Positions 29,601-37,000 of a DNA stretch of 49,314 bases are shown piece after piece; the first letter of the stretch is position 1; each line of letters begins with the position of its first letter. The notes beneath the pieces are model-generated. The model was not told where the DNA came from. It worked only from the letters and a program-made list of their open reading frames with translations, and searched no databases. The translations under genes and the position numbers were made by a program. This DNA comes from Hondaea fermentalgiana (taxonomy: Eukaryota > Sar > Bigyra > Thraustochytrida > Thraustochytriidae). Where the stretch lies: the NCBI GenBank assembly GCA_014084085.1, contig NPFB01000056.1, positions 1-49,314 of the forward strand, given 5' to 3'.

Positions 29601-30455
29601 GAGGATGTCGATAACGGGCTGGACGATCCAGCTTGGAATGTCACCGACGGAGGTGTTCTCCAGACTAAAGCCGTCCGAGATGGAGAATCTGCAACCAGAC
29701 TCGTCGTCCAGAAAGTCGAAGCGAGTAGGCGGCGAATAGTCAAAGTCTGGCGAGAAGAAGTTCATCGCAAAGGAGGCCCCGATGCCTCCCTCCTCGGCGC
29801 TCATCTCATTCTTGCGAAGGTAGACCTCAGTATTTCCTGTCACGGTAAAGTAAAAATTGCCAAAAATCGGCACTGGAATGCCGAGACGCATATCTTCGAA
29901 GCGAAGGCGCCCGAAGCAGTTGACCTTGAGGTCATTGATGCCTGCGTTGACGCGCTGCACATCCTCGCCGCTGACCCGGCTCAGCGCTCCAAGCGAGAGG
30001 TCCACATAGTCGACCTGAGCGTTGTCGCACCTTAGGTCATAGAGCCAGAAATCACCGTCGGACACGATATCGCCGATTCTCCGCGTAAAGGTCAACCACA
30101 AGTAGGAGATCTCCACTTCGGTGTTTTTGACCCAGTTCGGCATATCCTCTGCGGACGCGTAGCATGAGTCGCTGTAGCTCGGGCATGGGCCCGGGTTCGT
30201 GCCGAACTGGATGCCGGCGAGCGCCGCATTGAGCTTTACGAAATCCTGTTGTACCACGAGTTTGCGTCTCTCCTTGGCCGGGTCGCTCCTCGCCGCGGCC
30301 TCCTCAGCCGGGTCCTCGTAGCGCACGCGGACCTCGGCCTGGGACGTATCGAATTCCAGGGCTTGCGTCTGCGCCGCCAGCGTTGTAGCCAGCACCGCGA
30401 CGACGGCCAGCACGACCCGTCCCGCGGCGCTCGCGACGCTCTTCACGCGTGCCAT
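23607..30455 (-). CDS. Giant membrane protein: tandem ectodomain repeats fused to a PqiA/LetA-like domain
   Basis: Predicted 2,282 residues. A signal peptide ends near residue 32. Residues 33-1650 form a large lumenal or extracellular part made of about five similar units. Each shows beta-rich stretches, a Cys-hydrophobic block (around residues 180, 556, 851, 1204 and 1542), then amphipathic helices, often followed by a Cys motif such as DCTGVEY (1290) and ECTGIEF (1631). This pattern suggests TULIP/BPI-like lipid-binding modules, which is inference. Residues 1651-2160 are multi-pass (about ten segments) and resemble PqiA/LetA: NDMWNAGTYPLALIIF, LGKWSLIDAYV at about 1834-1844, and a second diverged half at about 1955-2160. 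Bacterial PqiA/LetA is the inner-membrane partner of MCE lipid-transfer proteins. The Cys ribbon of bacterial PqiA is absent. A Ser-rich cytosolic tail ends the chain. Likely role: lipid handling at a membrane; location unknown. Confidence 0.8.
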   Translation of the reverse strand: MARVKSVASAAGRVVLAVVAVLATTLAAQTQALEFDTSQAEVRVRYEDPAEEAAARSDPAKERRKLVVQQDFVKLNAALAGIQFGTNPGPCPSYSDSCYASAEDMPNWVKNTEVEISYLWLTFTRRIGDIVSDGDFWLYDLRCDNAQVDYVDLSLGALSRVSGEDVQRVNAGINDLKVNCFGRLRFEDMRLGIPVPIFGNFYFTVTGNTEVYLRKNEMSAEEGGIGASFAMNFFSPDFDYSPPTRFDFLDDESGCRFSISDGFSLENTSVGDIPSWIVQPVIDILMNTIQAILEQIMCNLARNSAYADDGSLGPGNEFIEEISNDVAGYKAAGLRGRTEFEQDESLNPGRLPNLEDPSTWASLRTNEIFEAISVGLNDYLGGESSETGYHNDLTINEVVSILTDGTGVYEIADLKEYFELDDYPMVEFGELITRNSLRLIGFRLTDINKFDNFQIFDNGFANPDQFGTPYEHTAVTNLRLANFRFDLTWDIEMRPGDWMQTSKTTLERFTFGTGIGFQGLEMEITSYQLFQQEKLFALQVGQLVGENFAGMDVLRCAFTTFDHFRVSGLQGSADVLEDFSVVNFFDLNALILDVMDVVNTLFKPTFANDFPYILENYVRPQLNDYLDNTVFVDAPPVCPSYVPLTYAGNDRFFNLTDTLAIDAVKNLVDNLIGGDPILRNSVDINALIQATLRYLVFDRPEGAINNDPDSAYIFENPSDGTWEAFPTILVSEQYGGDIFVIDVGPFRVTDLNSIWRFLLQPAPTDDYAMNFEFTWGDGTVNLQNGSVAQVGYLGFELPISLDASVSGQKWADEDFAIRLELQLEFSGVLGLEVLKNEVFQSEIGNLLTLQCLLAVLESHSLDQFEINVNDYTYGFVFPNGPQEFTAYRIGAAFEAWNQKLQTNEYQDTIEYFLNYVIDRVQNETIKLFNTEFDPPYTRSECLTQTDPLNGTIFASALPLPSLGDISDFLRQGTTEQPNPRGDDPASWERPVVNNEPVYDLTGENNAYIAALSASITAESLQLTLQDLARTVADPRYPSILDPLYKVFELEADNSTTLRLDMSSYNYEPDTEGLIPGFNFKLKDIVVRNVDRLTNVDVLKPYTSDEGDEAKFTTQHTFEWGDNLIELNFGFELETAAIVFNASAGPDDVLHDDVDVVLQLGNVSLEALFAAAVNQTDLSLVQMGEIIYFNETTNSFGIRADAFNCTIKRLMYEGGFFVPQFQAYVPDVYGPDITTNGSFLSQEARDVVELLVELLVAVFRKQVPNFTQGPVRDLINAELDLIVSEAKLKEDCTGVEYPDYNVTGRFMNFSASTFPPRMKELIQVDLLNPVSSININKMLDRYVNEVKVGVFDLFNATELYYNGLSLGLATWYVGDFQFEGLGTGAEGAAEVTKLRLFDTTDYTYRNPYTTTTAFTTRGALEVSFALTYEFDDLFVEKSGGGRRRRQLLEAPGAGGGGGNDVSVSSSASFFEEEQEHQDRSLVRGQSRALEETRFVKNELRMGMRLTNLDFGLDLLHRIDIQQFLDLRLGNLLDLYYKPSNVPCLLSIFDEEGLRIQDFNFTAEQVRLTARCEGECTSPMLEALQDAGAITDDRASADLTEGFNTIVQAVTALAGQSDAQEYVDLAIATARRECTGIEFTFDPLEKQELTDAASLMGYAGVGILGGAIAAGLFLMPLHARRRNQLMFLAFNRLQEKSNGDLSGKGEDLLLVERRLSSMFRHPLVSTVPKFAVPFFILVAVALFIAANIGTVGATVKLTMSIAGDTTQSLPILQFTLASSINDMWNAGTYPLALIIFVASGAWPHTKSVLLLVAWFTPPTLLSHKRRGSVLEVLDSLGKWSLIDAYVLVMLQVAFRFYITSTYVAQLDFLPDDVFIVDVIVEPGLSIYLFVIATMLALVVNQYMIAKHRSVIAQDEDLEDKLNDLNTEPITVAKQALHRHVFLVPDERNLLYGFSPGAKLAAGGLVCISGLLILVGSFLNLISFTYKGIAGAMIGVLQPELQRRSYTSVGIATAISEGVPSDDAVAQLAVAFLQIVYVLFTLVAPIVLCLLLLILLYVPLHEREQRTLLFSAEIVAAWEALLVLLVAIVAAALEVSQLAQFIVESGTGDACEYIVEPLLFIGLSEEDALCFDVVAVIEGTSAVLIGGIFMLLCTEFYVFRMIRAALNDRTWQIRNRLDKHGVCPKLVEGRWPSAFLLRNSVRPVSRIRAAQHNSFSSYPSVRDGQVAPAVFVDANDDDGYNEFRGIDEYDASLGSSFFSGNRSQSSEISSRNPSFVGGSGRNIDV

Positions 30456-30609
30456 CCTGCGCCGGGCAGCCAGCCTTCTTGCCCTCGACGTATCGCGTTG
30501 ATTGTTTGCCGCTCCTCACTTCGCTTCACTTCCCTCCGCTCGCCCCTGGCATCATCGCATTTCACGCCGGCGCCATCCAGACGGGGCTCTCCTCCTCCTC
30601 ATTCCTGCT

Positions 30610-30644
30610 CCTGGTACGTACCGTACCGCGGGTACGTACGCAGG
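30610..30644. promoter_or_regulatory. GTAC-rich inverted repeat
   Basis: Arms GTACGTACC (30614-30622) and GGTACGTAC (30631-30639) are perfect complements around an 8-nt centre that itself contains GTACC. CCTG and CAGG extend the stem with one unpaired base. It lies 155-190 bp upstream of the giant membrane-protein start. GTAC is the core site of SBP-type copper regulators in green algae; that such a factor exists here is unproven. Confidence 0.4.
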
Positions 30645-30760
30645 CACGTGTCCCCCGAATTAGGTCTTGCGCCCAAGGCTTCTTTCTACCAGCAACTAAC
30701 ACATCTCTGGTCACTCCCTGTGGTGCCCGACATGGATGAGTGACAGTGATGGTGGGTGGG

Positions 30761-30787
30761 TGAATGAATGAATGAATGAATGAATGC
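30761..30787. repeat. (TGAA)n tetranucleotide array
   Basis: Six perfect units of TGAA. Confidence 0.95.
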
Positions 30788-31636
30788 CACGCCATTCATG
30801 GCGTGCGTGCCAAGGGACCACATGGATGCCACGACCACATGGATGGACTTGCGCTCTCTACTCCTCCGTCGTCCATTTCCTGTCCACTGCACAGCGCGCA
30901 CGACACGGGCGCCCCTCGTCGTCACCGGTAGCAGGACTGCCGCTGCCGCAAGCAAACTCAGAAGAGCAGGCTGGCGGTGCTCGGAGGAGTAGAGTAGTAA
31001 ACCACAACCAGCCGCGGCTGCGGCTTTTTGGGTCTCTCTCTCTCCAGGGCCGGCAGCGGATCTCCAGTATCGCGCGATCTCGAGATCGCTGCTGGTCCAG
31101 CTCCGCCATCGTAGACACCAACGTGAACACCCGCTTTCCGCGCTTAGGGGTCGCGCGGCACGCGCTGCTGTTAAACTACAGCAAAAGGCGGCGAGTCCAT
31201 TGGCCGCCGCCGTCCGTCCATCTATCCATCCAGCCATCCATGCAGCCATCCATAAAGACATCATGATGCATTGTCGAGCACCGTCTGCCCGCTCGGATCG
31301 TCGGCGCCGGGTTTCGGGTTCGCGCCGCGGATTCGGACCGGCAGCGGCCACTGCGAGCGGCCGCAGTCGCGTACTACGGTACCGGCGGAAGCGGAGGATC
31401 CCCCGGGAGGGCAGCGCGCGCAGGGACGGCGAATCTGTTTATCCGATGGAGGGACACATCGTGCACGGTAACGTCCCGGACACCAGAAAAGAGATTGGGG
31501 TATCCGGGAGGGGGAAAGACCTTGATTGGGTCTGGCCGCGTTTTGGGGGACCGCAGACGCGCGTGTAGAAAGAATACGCTTTGCAGGGAAGGAGAGGCCG
31601 GCTCGCGTGCAAACGGAAGCGCGAGGGCTCGCGCGG

Positions 31637-31710
31637 TCGCTCGGTCGCTCGCTCACTCGGTCGCTTATTCGTTCGTTCGTTCGTCCGTTCATTCGTTCGT
31701 TCGTCCTCGC
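31637..31710. repeat. (TCGC/TCGT)n array
   Basis: Degenerate tetranucleotide run changing from TCGC/TCGG to TCGT/TTCG, about 200 bp upstream of the U-box protein start. Confidence 0.9.
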
Positions 31711-31899
31711 GCGAGAGACGCGCTTCGCGTGAAGCGTAGACGTCGCGAGCCTCGTTTCCTTTTTCCGCGGGACGCGGAAAGATTAAAGATCTGCTGCGAC
31801 GTCTTCGAGCAGAACAAGTCGAAGTCTGCAGGGCGTTCGCCTTCGCCTTCGCGTGCGCCTTCGCCCTCGCCTTTGCATCGCCCGCTTGCCTGCAGCACG

Positions 31900-33765
31900 A
31901 TGAGCGACAAGGACAATGAGCTGAACAACTGGACGTGCCCAATCCTACAAACCATCATGCGAGACCCCGTCGTCGCTGCAGATGGACACACGTATGAGCG
32001 AGCAGCGATGGAAGAATGGTTCCGGAGCTGCAATGACGCTCAAGTGACCTCGCCCATGACGGGTTTTCCCCTGCCAAGTAGGATCCTCTTTGCCAATCAC
32101 AACCTGCGCAAGTCTATTGCGGACTATATCGCGCGAAATCCGGATGCCGAAAAAGACATGACGACCAAGGAGGAAATCGCAGCTCTCGTGGAACGCTTCC
32201 GCTCGGGCGGCGAAGCACGCCCCGACTCACCACCCCTCATTGACCTGCGCTCTGACGCAGAAATCGCCGCTGCGAACGCAGCAGCAGCCAAAGAAGCTTC
32301 AGCGGCATCAACACCCGTCGATACCTCGAACGGCGTGCAGGTTCATATGGTTCGGCCGCCGCAAACTTCAGGCGCTTACGCGGCGAGCGCGAGCGCAGCT
32401 CCCCCCACTGCTGCAGCTGTCGCAACTCGTGCCAGCTACACGCTCGCACCGCCGTCGACTCTACTTATTGGGTCGCGAATCTCTCATCATAGCCAGTCAA
32501 ATGAACTTGACCTCTGGGAGGCCGATGACAGAGGTTTCTTCAGGTCTCGCGCTCGAACGAGAATGAGCAATAACGCAACGTTTACATGCGCTGCCATGCT
32601 CCGGGTGCCCAGCAGTGATGTAGACCGCAACGTGGAGCGACAATTTGTCGTCACAGGCGGCTCTTCAGGCGCTTTGTCCGTTTGGGCTTATGCACACCGA
32701 GATGGTCCAAAACTCGATTGCGTTCAGACAAACGCATCGCTCGCCCGCGCTCACTCAGAGGGCATCACCTGCGTTTCGAGCTGGGCGCACAGCGTTTCCA
32801 TTGACGAGCCCGCAAGTCGACCCATTCTGGTCAGCGGCTCGCGCGATCGCTCGGTGAGAATTTGGCGCGCGGCGACTGCAGCACCCTCAGCGGGTGGATC
32901 TTGGAATTTCGACCTCGCCGCCAATCTCGAGAAACACACTGATTTCGTAACTTGCTGTGAAATTGAAGTGGGATCTGGAACGCTCGTCACGGGTGGCGGG
33001 GACTGGAAGACGTGTTTGTGGGACCTCCACCGTCTCGATGCGGGATGTATTAGCGAGTTTGAGGCTCACTCGTACGCCGTGCGATGCTGCGCGTGGTCCA
33101 CCTCGGGTCAGTATGCGGTGAACGGATACGAGCATGGACATCGTGTAGGCGCTTCCGGACTGGCTGCGGCTGCAGGAGCCTGTTTTGCCTCTGGTGGCGA
33201 TGACGAAATGGTCTACGTGACGGACCCGCGCGCAAGCGGCAATGGTAGGGTCGCGCAACTCTCCACGGGCGCTGCCGTGCTAAGCATGTGCTGGGGCCCC
33301 ACCGACGATGCTCCGGGCGCGCTGCCTTGGCTCGCTGCGGGCGGTGGGGTACCTCTCGATTCCTTCAACGCAAGTTCAGATAATATTGGCGGGTGGGTTC
33401 GCGTCTGGGATCCTCGCATGTGGAAACCTGTCGGCGATTGCTGTAGTTTTGGAGCGACCCCCATTCAAGACCCTTCTGGCGCTGTCTACGATGCGGCTGC
33501 CAGTTCTCGAACCCTTCAGGTGCACCGCGCGTCGAGCTCGGAGTGGGAATCGGACAAATCTCGCGAGGCGCACTCTACAATGGTCTCCGGCCTTTCCCCC
33601 GTTCGGGTTGCCGACGGCACAATCGCTCTGGCAAGTGTCGGTGACGACCACTTTCTGCGTCTTTGGAAACTTCCTCGCGGTGTAGGGGACAGCATGCTCA
33701 AGCCTGCACTATTGCAGGCGATCCGAACCAACTCCTCACCGTGCTACGTCGGGCTCTTGGCTTAA
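31900..33765 (+). CDS. U-box / WD40 protein, putative E3 ubiquitin ligase
   Basis: Predicted 621 residues. The U-box is at the extreme N-terminus (about 9-80): WTCPILQTIMRDPVV, then DGHTYERAAMEEWF and HNLRKSIADYI, the regular order for E2 binding without zinc. A low-complexity Ala-rich linker (about 115-170) leads to a WD40 propeller over about 175-615, including VSGSRDRSVRIWR, VTGGGDWKTCLWDL and ASVGDDHFLRLWKL. The propeller presumably selects substrates. Prp19 also joins a U-box and WD40 repeats, but its coiled-coil and Prp19 regions are not seen. WDSUB1 has the opposite order with a SAM domain. I therefore give no symbol. The frame is open for 135 codons upstream but only from a TTG; the ATG at 31900 opens the conserved region. 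Its 3' end converges on the sulfatase gene. Confidence 0.88.
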   Translation: MSDKDNELNNWTCPILQTIMRDPVVAADGHTYERAAMEEWFRSCNDAQVTSPMTGFPLPSRILFANHNLRKSIADYIARNPDAEKDMTTKEEIAALVERFRSGGEARPDSPPLIDLRSDAEIAAANAAAAKEASAASTPVDTSNGVQVHMVRPPQTSGAYAASASAAPPTAAAVATRASYTLAPPSTLLIGSRISHHSQSNELDLWEADDRGFFRSRARTRMSNNATFTCAAMLRVPSSDVDRNVERQFVVTGGSSGALSVWAYAHRDGPKLDCVQTNASLARAHSEGITCVSSWAHSVSIDEPASRPILVSGSRDRSVRIWRAATAAPSAGGSWNFDLAANLEKHTDFVTCCEIEVGSGTLVTGGGDWKTCLWDLHRLDAGCISEFEAHSYAVRCCAWSTSGQYAVNGYEHGHRVGASGLAAAAGACFASGGDDEMVYVTDPRASGNGRVAQLSTGAAVLSMCWGPTDDAPGALPWLAAGGGVPLDSFNASSDNIGGWVRVWDPRMWKPVGDCCSFGATPIQDPSGAVYDAAASSRTLQVHRASSSEWESDKSREAHSTMVSGLSPVRVADGTIALASVGDDHFLRLWKLPRGVGDSMLKPALLQAIRTNSSPCYVGLLA

Positions 33766-33916
33766 AATTAATAATGACGAAAAAGGTGCTCGCGCTAATA
33801 CGCTTAGCACGCACGTTTGCAGCTCTCTTTGTGGAGAAAACTGTTAAGATGTCATCTCGAAAGCCGCGTCTGCCTTTGCAGAACATTCCTTGATTCGGGT
33901 ACCTTGGCCGTTTGTC

Positions 33917-33922
33917 AATAAA
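33917..33922 (+). terminator. Poly(A) signal of the U-box/WD40 gene
   Basis: Perfect AATAAA 152 nt after the stop in AT-rich sequence, 57 nt from the opposing signal of the sulfatase gene. Confidence 0.65.
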
Positions 33923-33978
33923 GCTATCATACAGACTACAAGCCAATCCTCGCGTAAAAGCTCACAACTCAAGTCTAT

Positions 33979-33984
33979 TTTATT
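33979..33984 (-). terminator. Poly(A) signal of the sulfatase gene
   Basis: AATAAA on the minus strand only about 19-24 nt beyond the stop, followed on that strand by AT-rich DNA. It implies a very short 3' untranslated region. Confidence 0.5.
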
Positions 33985-34002
33985 ATTATTATTATTTCCT
34001 TT

Positions 34003-37000
34003 TTACAAATTGTTCTCATCAAACACAAAGGGAAAACGAAAGAGATCGTCGCGACCAATTTGCGTGTGTTTAACGCGCAAATATGGCTCCCCCACAGGCA
34101 GCGACGAGTTTGCCAGCCACTGTCGACATTGTACGAGCTGCTGTCGACGCTTTGCTCGCGCTTTACGCGATGGCGTGTACGCTTGATCGTAGTTATCCGA
34201 GTGTAAATAGTCGAAAAGAGCCTGTGTCATGCGCTTTGCTTCTTCAGGAAACTCCCCGAGAACGCTCGTCATCTCGGCTGGATCGGCCTCGAGGTCGTAT
34301 AGCTCGATGGGGTCCAGCTTCCGAGGAATCGCCTGGCGCGGATCACGAGGTTCTGCATAAAGCTTGAAACGTCCTCTTCGAACTGCGAAGCGCGCACTGT
34401 GGGCCATGCAGTCCGCTCCATGAGCCCATCCTCGAAACTCAAAGAGAAGACTACGATCCTCATTGGCCGAGAAAAGGTCGACACCTTCAACGGCGCTTGT
34501 TAAGCTGGCATTGAGTGAAATGCCCGCATACCGGGCCACCGTTGGCAAAATGTCTGCCGTCATTCCAGGTCGGGACCACAGCGTATTTGCGGCAAGCCCA
34601 GGGCCGCGCATCACAAGCGGGACACGAAGCCCTCCTTCGTACAAGGAGCGCTTGCCGCCACGAAAAGGCCCTGCAGACCCTTGGCTCGCAAAGTAGACAC
34701 CCGCATTTTCAGGACCGTTGTCCGATAGGTAGACAATGAGTACATCATCGCGCAAGCCCTGGCTGTCTATCCAGTCGACAAGACGCCCAACTTGCTGGTC
34801 ATGGTCCTTCAAGAGAGCGCGGTAAATTTGCAGTGGCAAGTGTGGGTCTGCTGCCTCATTTGGAAATCGTTCCTTCTCAACAAGGGAAGCAAATTGTCGT
34901 TCTGGAAACGGCAGCTTGGCAAACCCGAGGCCAAGTTCACGTGCCTGCTGGCCGTCTTCAGCCAGGTTAAGCGGCGCATGCGCGTTCTGAAACCAGAAAT
35001 TGACGAAGAACCTTTCCTTGCGTTCGACACGTGCACGTAAGAACTCAATTGTCTGCGTGACCACATCGCGTTGAATATGCGAAGCAAAGTACAAATCGTT
35101 GTGTTCGTATGTGGCCGAGCTCGGTAACACTCCTTTAGAAGCCGAATACACTTTGGCTTCGTCGATGCCATACGATGGATGCAGAGGCGACCGATGGGCC
35201 TCGGTTTTGGGCAAGTTGCCAAGGTGCCACTTGCCAAAGTGACCCGTGACAAAGCCTGCCTCGCGGAAAAGCCTACTAAGATACACGTTGGGACGCGCAC
35301 GTGGGACAATCGGGTCCTGCAATGGTGCTTGCGCATTCGTGGGCGGTTCATCCGTGGCTGCGCCCAGATATGGCGTCACGCCAAAATATTCGCTCTCTGC
35401 TGCCGAAGTTGCTGTCTGCCAGTGCATCGCCACAGCGCTGTGAAACGGGTATCGACCCGTCATTAGCGAGGCGCGCGTTGGCGAGCAAACCGCCGCGTTG
35501 GCATAAAAGTTGGAAAACACCACCCCCTGACTCGCGAGTCGATCCAAGGATGGAGTGTTTGGTCGGAAAACAGAACCTCCAGCGCGGTTCATGTAGCTGT
35601 CATCGTTGTCGTGAGGCTCACTTTGTACAGGGGCATTGAAAGCGGACAGGTCACCAAATCCCAAGTCGTCCGCAAGCATGATGATGATACCACGTACGTT
35701 TTTCTGTGCAGCCCTCGCTTTGTTTTCTTGGGCGGAAGACATTTTTTGTCGTGTGGAAAAGGCAGCCTCAAAGTGCTCCCGACAGCTACCTCGCACGCTC
35801 GCGCGTGGTGTTGTATCAGGGTACATTTCCGCGTGCCATGTTTGGAGACCTGCAATGTGATGAGCGGCTATACTTTGCAGTTTGGACACCTTGACGAGAT
35901 TGGCTCGCTCGTAGTGGCCCTGGTGTGCCGCACCTTCGTCATGAACTCGGTAAAGCTCCACATGCAATGGGTTGGATACATTGCCGAGTTCGCTCGGCTC
36001 GAGGAAAAGTTTGTATTTGTGGTCATACATGATGGCGAGGCGCGGCGCCACCTCGATGCAATGGCTGTCCGGCGTGGGCTCTCGCCACTCCCAAACGAGC
36101 GGGGCACGCCGTAAAGGGAGAGATCCTGGCCCTAAAAAATAAGCCGAGTGGTCGATGCCGTCTCGTTCGGCCGATCCCTTTAACGTCGGTATTCCGAAAA
36201 AGGACACACATGTGGGTGCCCAATCAAGAGCGCTCACGAGATGCGGTCGGCTCTGAGGCGTGTGAGTGACCACGGATGGGCTCGTCCAGACCAGAAATGG
36301 CACGCGAATACCGCCATCGTAAAGCGAACGTTTTTTGCCTCGATAGTGCGTGCTTCCAGCGGCGTGGCCATAGATTTCGGGAGTCTCGGGTCCATTTGTG
36401 CTCGAAACCGCGGCCAGAAACGGGAGGTTTGGCGCCGTTGCAAAGAGTGTGTCGATTACATTCCCAACGAGCTCGCGCTCTCTGCGTTTGTTCGCTCGAT
36501 GAATCATGCGAGGACATGATTTGTATCGATGAGGATGCGTTGTGCGTCTGCGAATGTCGCGGCAGGTGGGTGAATCGTCCGAGACGCCAGGCTCGCGCTC
36601 GAGCAGCTCGCGCGCCCAAGATCCGGATTCGAAGGCGAGATCAACGGGCGGGAGCCACACTTGTGCATAGAATCGTTGATTCGCATCTACGCAGCGCTTA
36701 ATAAAGTGCTGTGCTGCGCGCACAGCTTGCTGCGCGTCTGCCGTGATGAGATGGTCGTCGGTGTCCGCGGCAATGTCAGAAGGGAGATCCCAAGTTCCAA
36801 AGTGGCCAACTTTGACATTGGCGGCGCGCAGTGTTTTCAGTAGCGCGTTGTGATCCGCTGGTATAAGCGAGTAGTCAGAAATATCTTGGGCGTGAAGCGT
36901 ACCATGGCGGGAGGGATGCTGGCCCGTGATCCAGGCAAGCTGGGATGGAACCGTGTCGGGGCTGGCGACACGGAAACTCGTATACGACGTTGGTCGTGAA

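Larger units (their letters stand above)
30456..31899. other. Divergent promoter region (PqiA-like giant / U-box protein)
   Basis: 1.44 kb between head-to-head genes. It holds the GTAC-rich hairpin at 30610-30644, a (TGAA)n array at 30761-30787, a CCAT run near 31215-31255, a (TCGT)n array at 31637-31710, and GCCTTC repeats near 31838-31870 just before the U-box start. Open frames are compositional. No gene supported. Confidence 0.55.
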
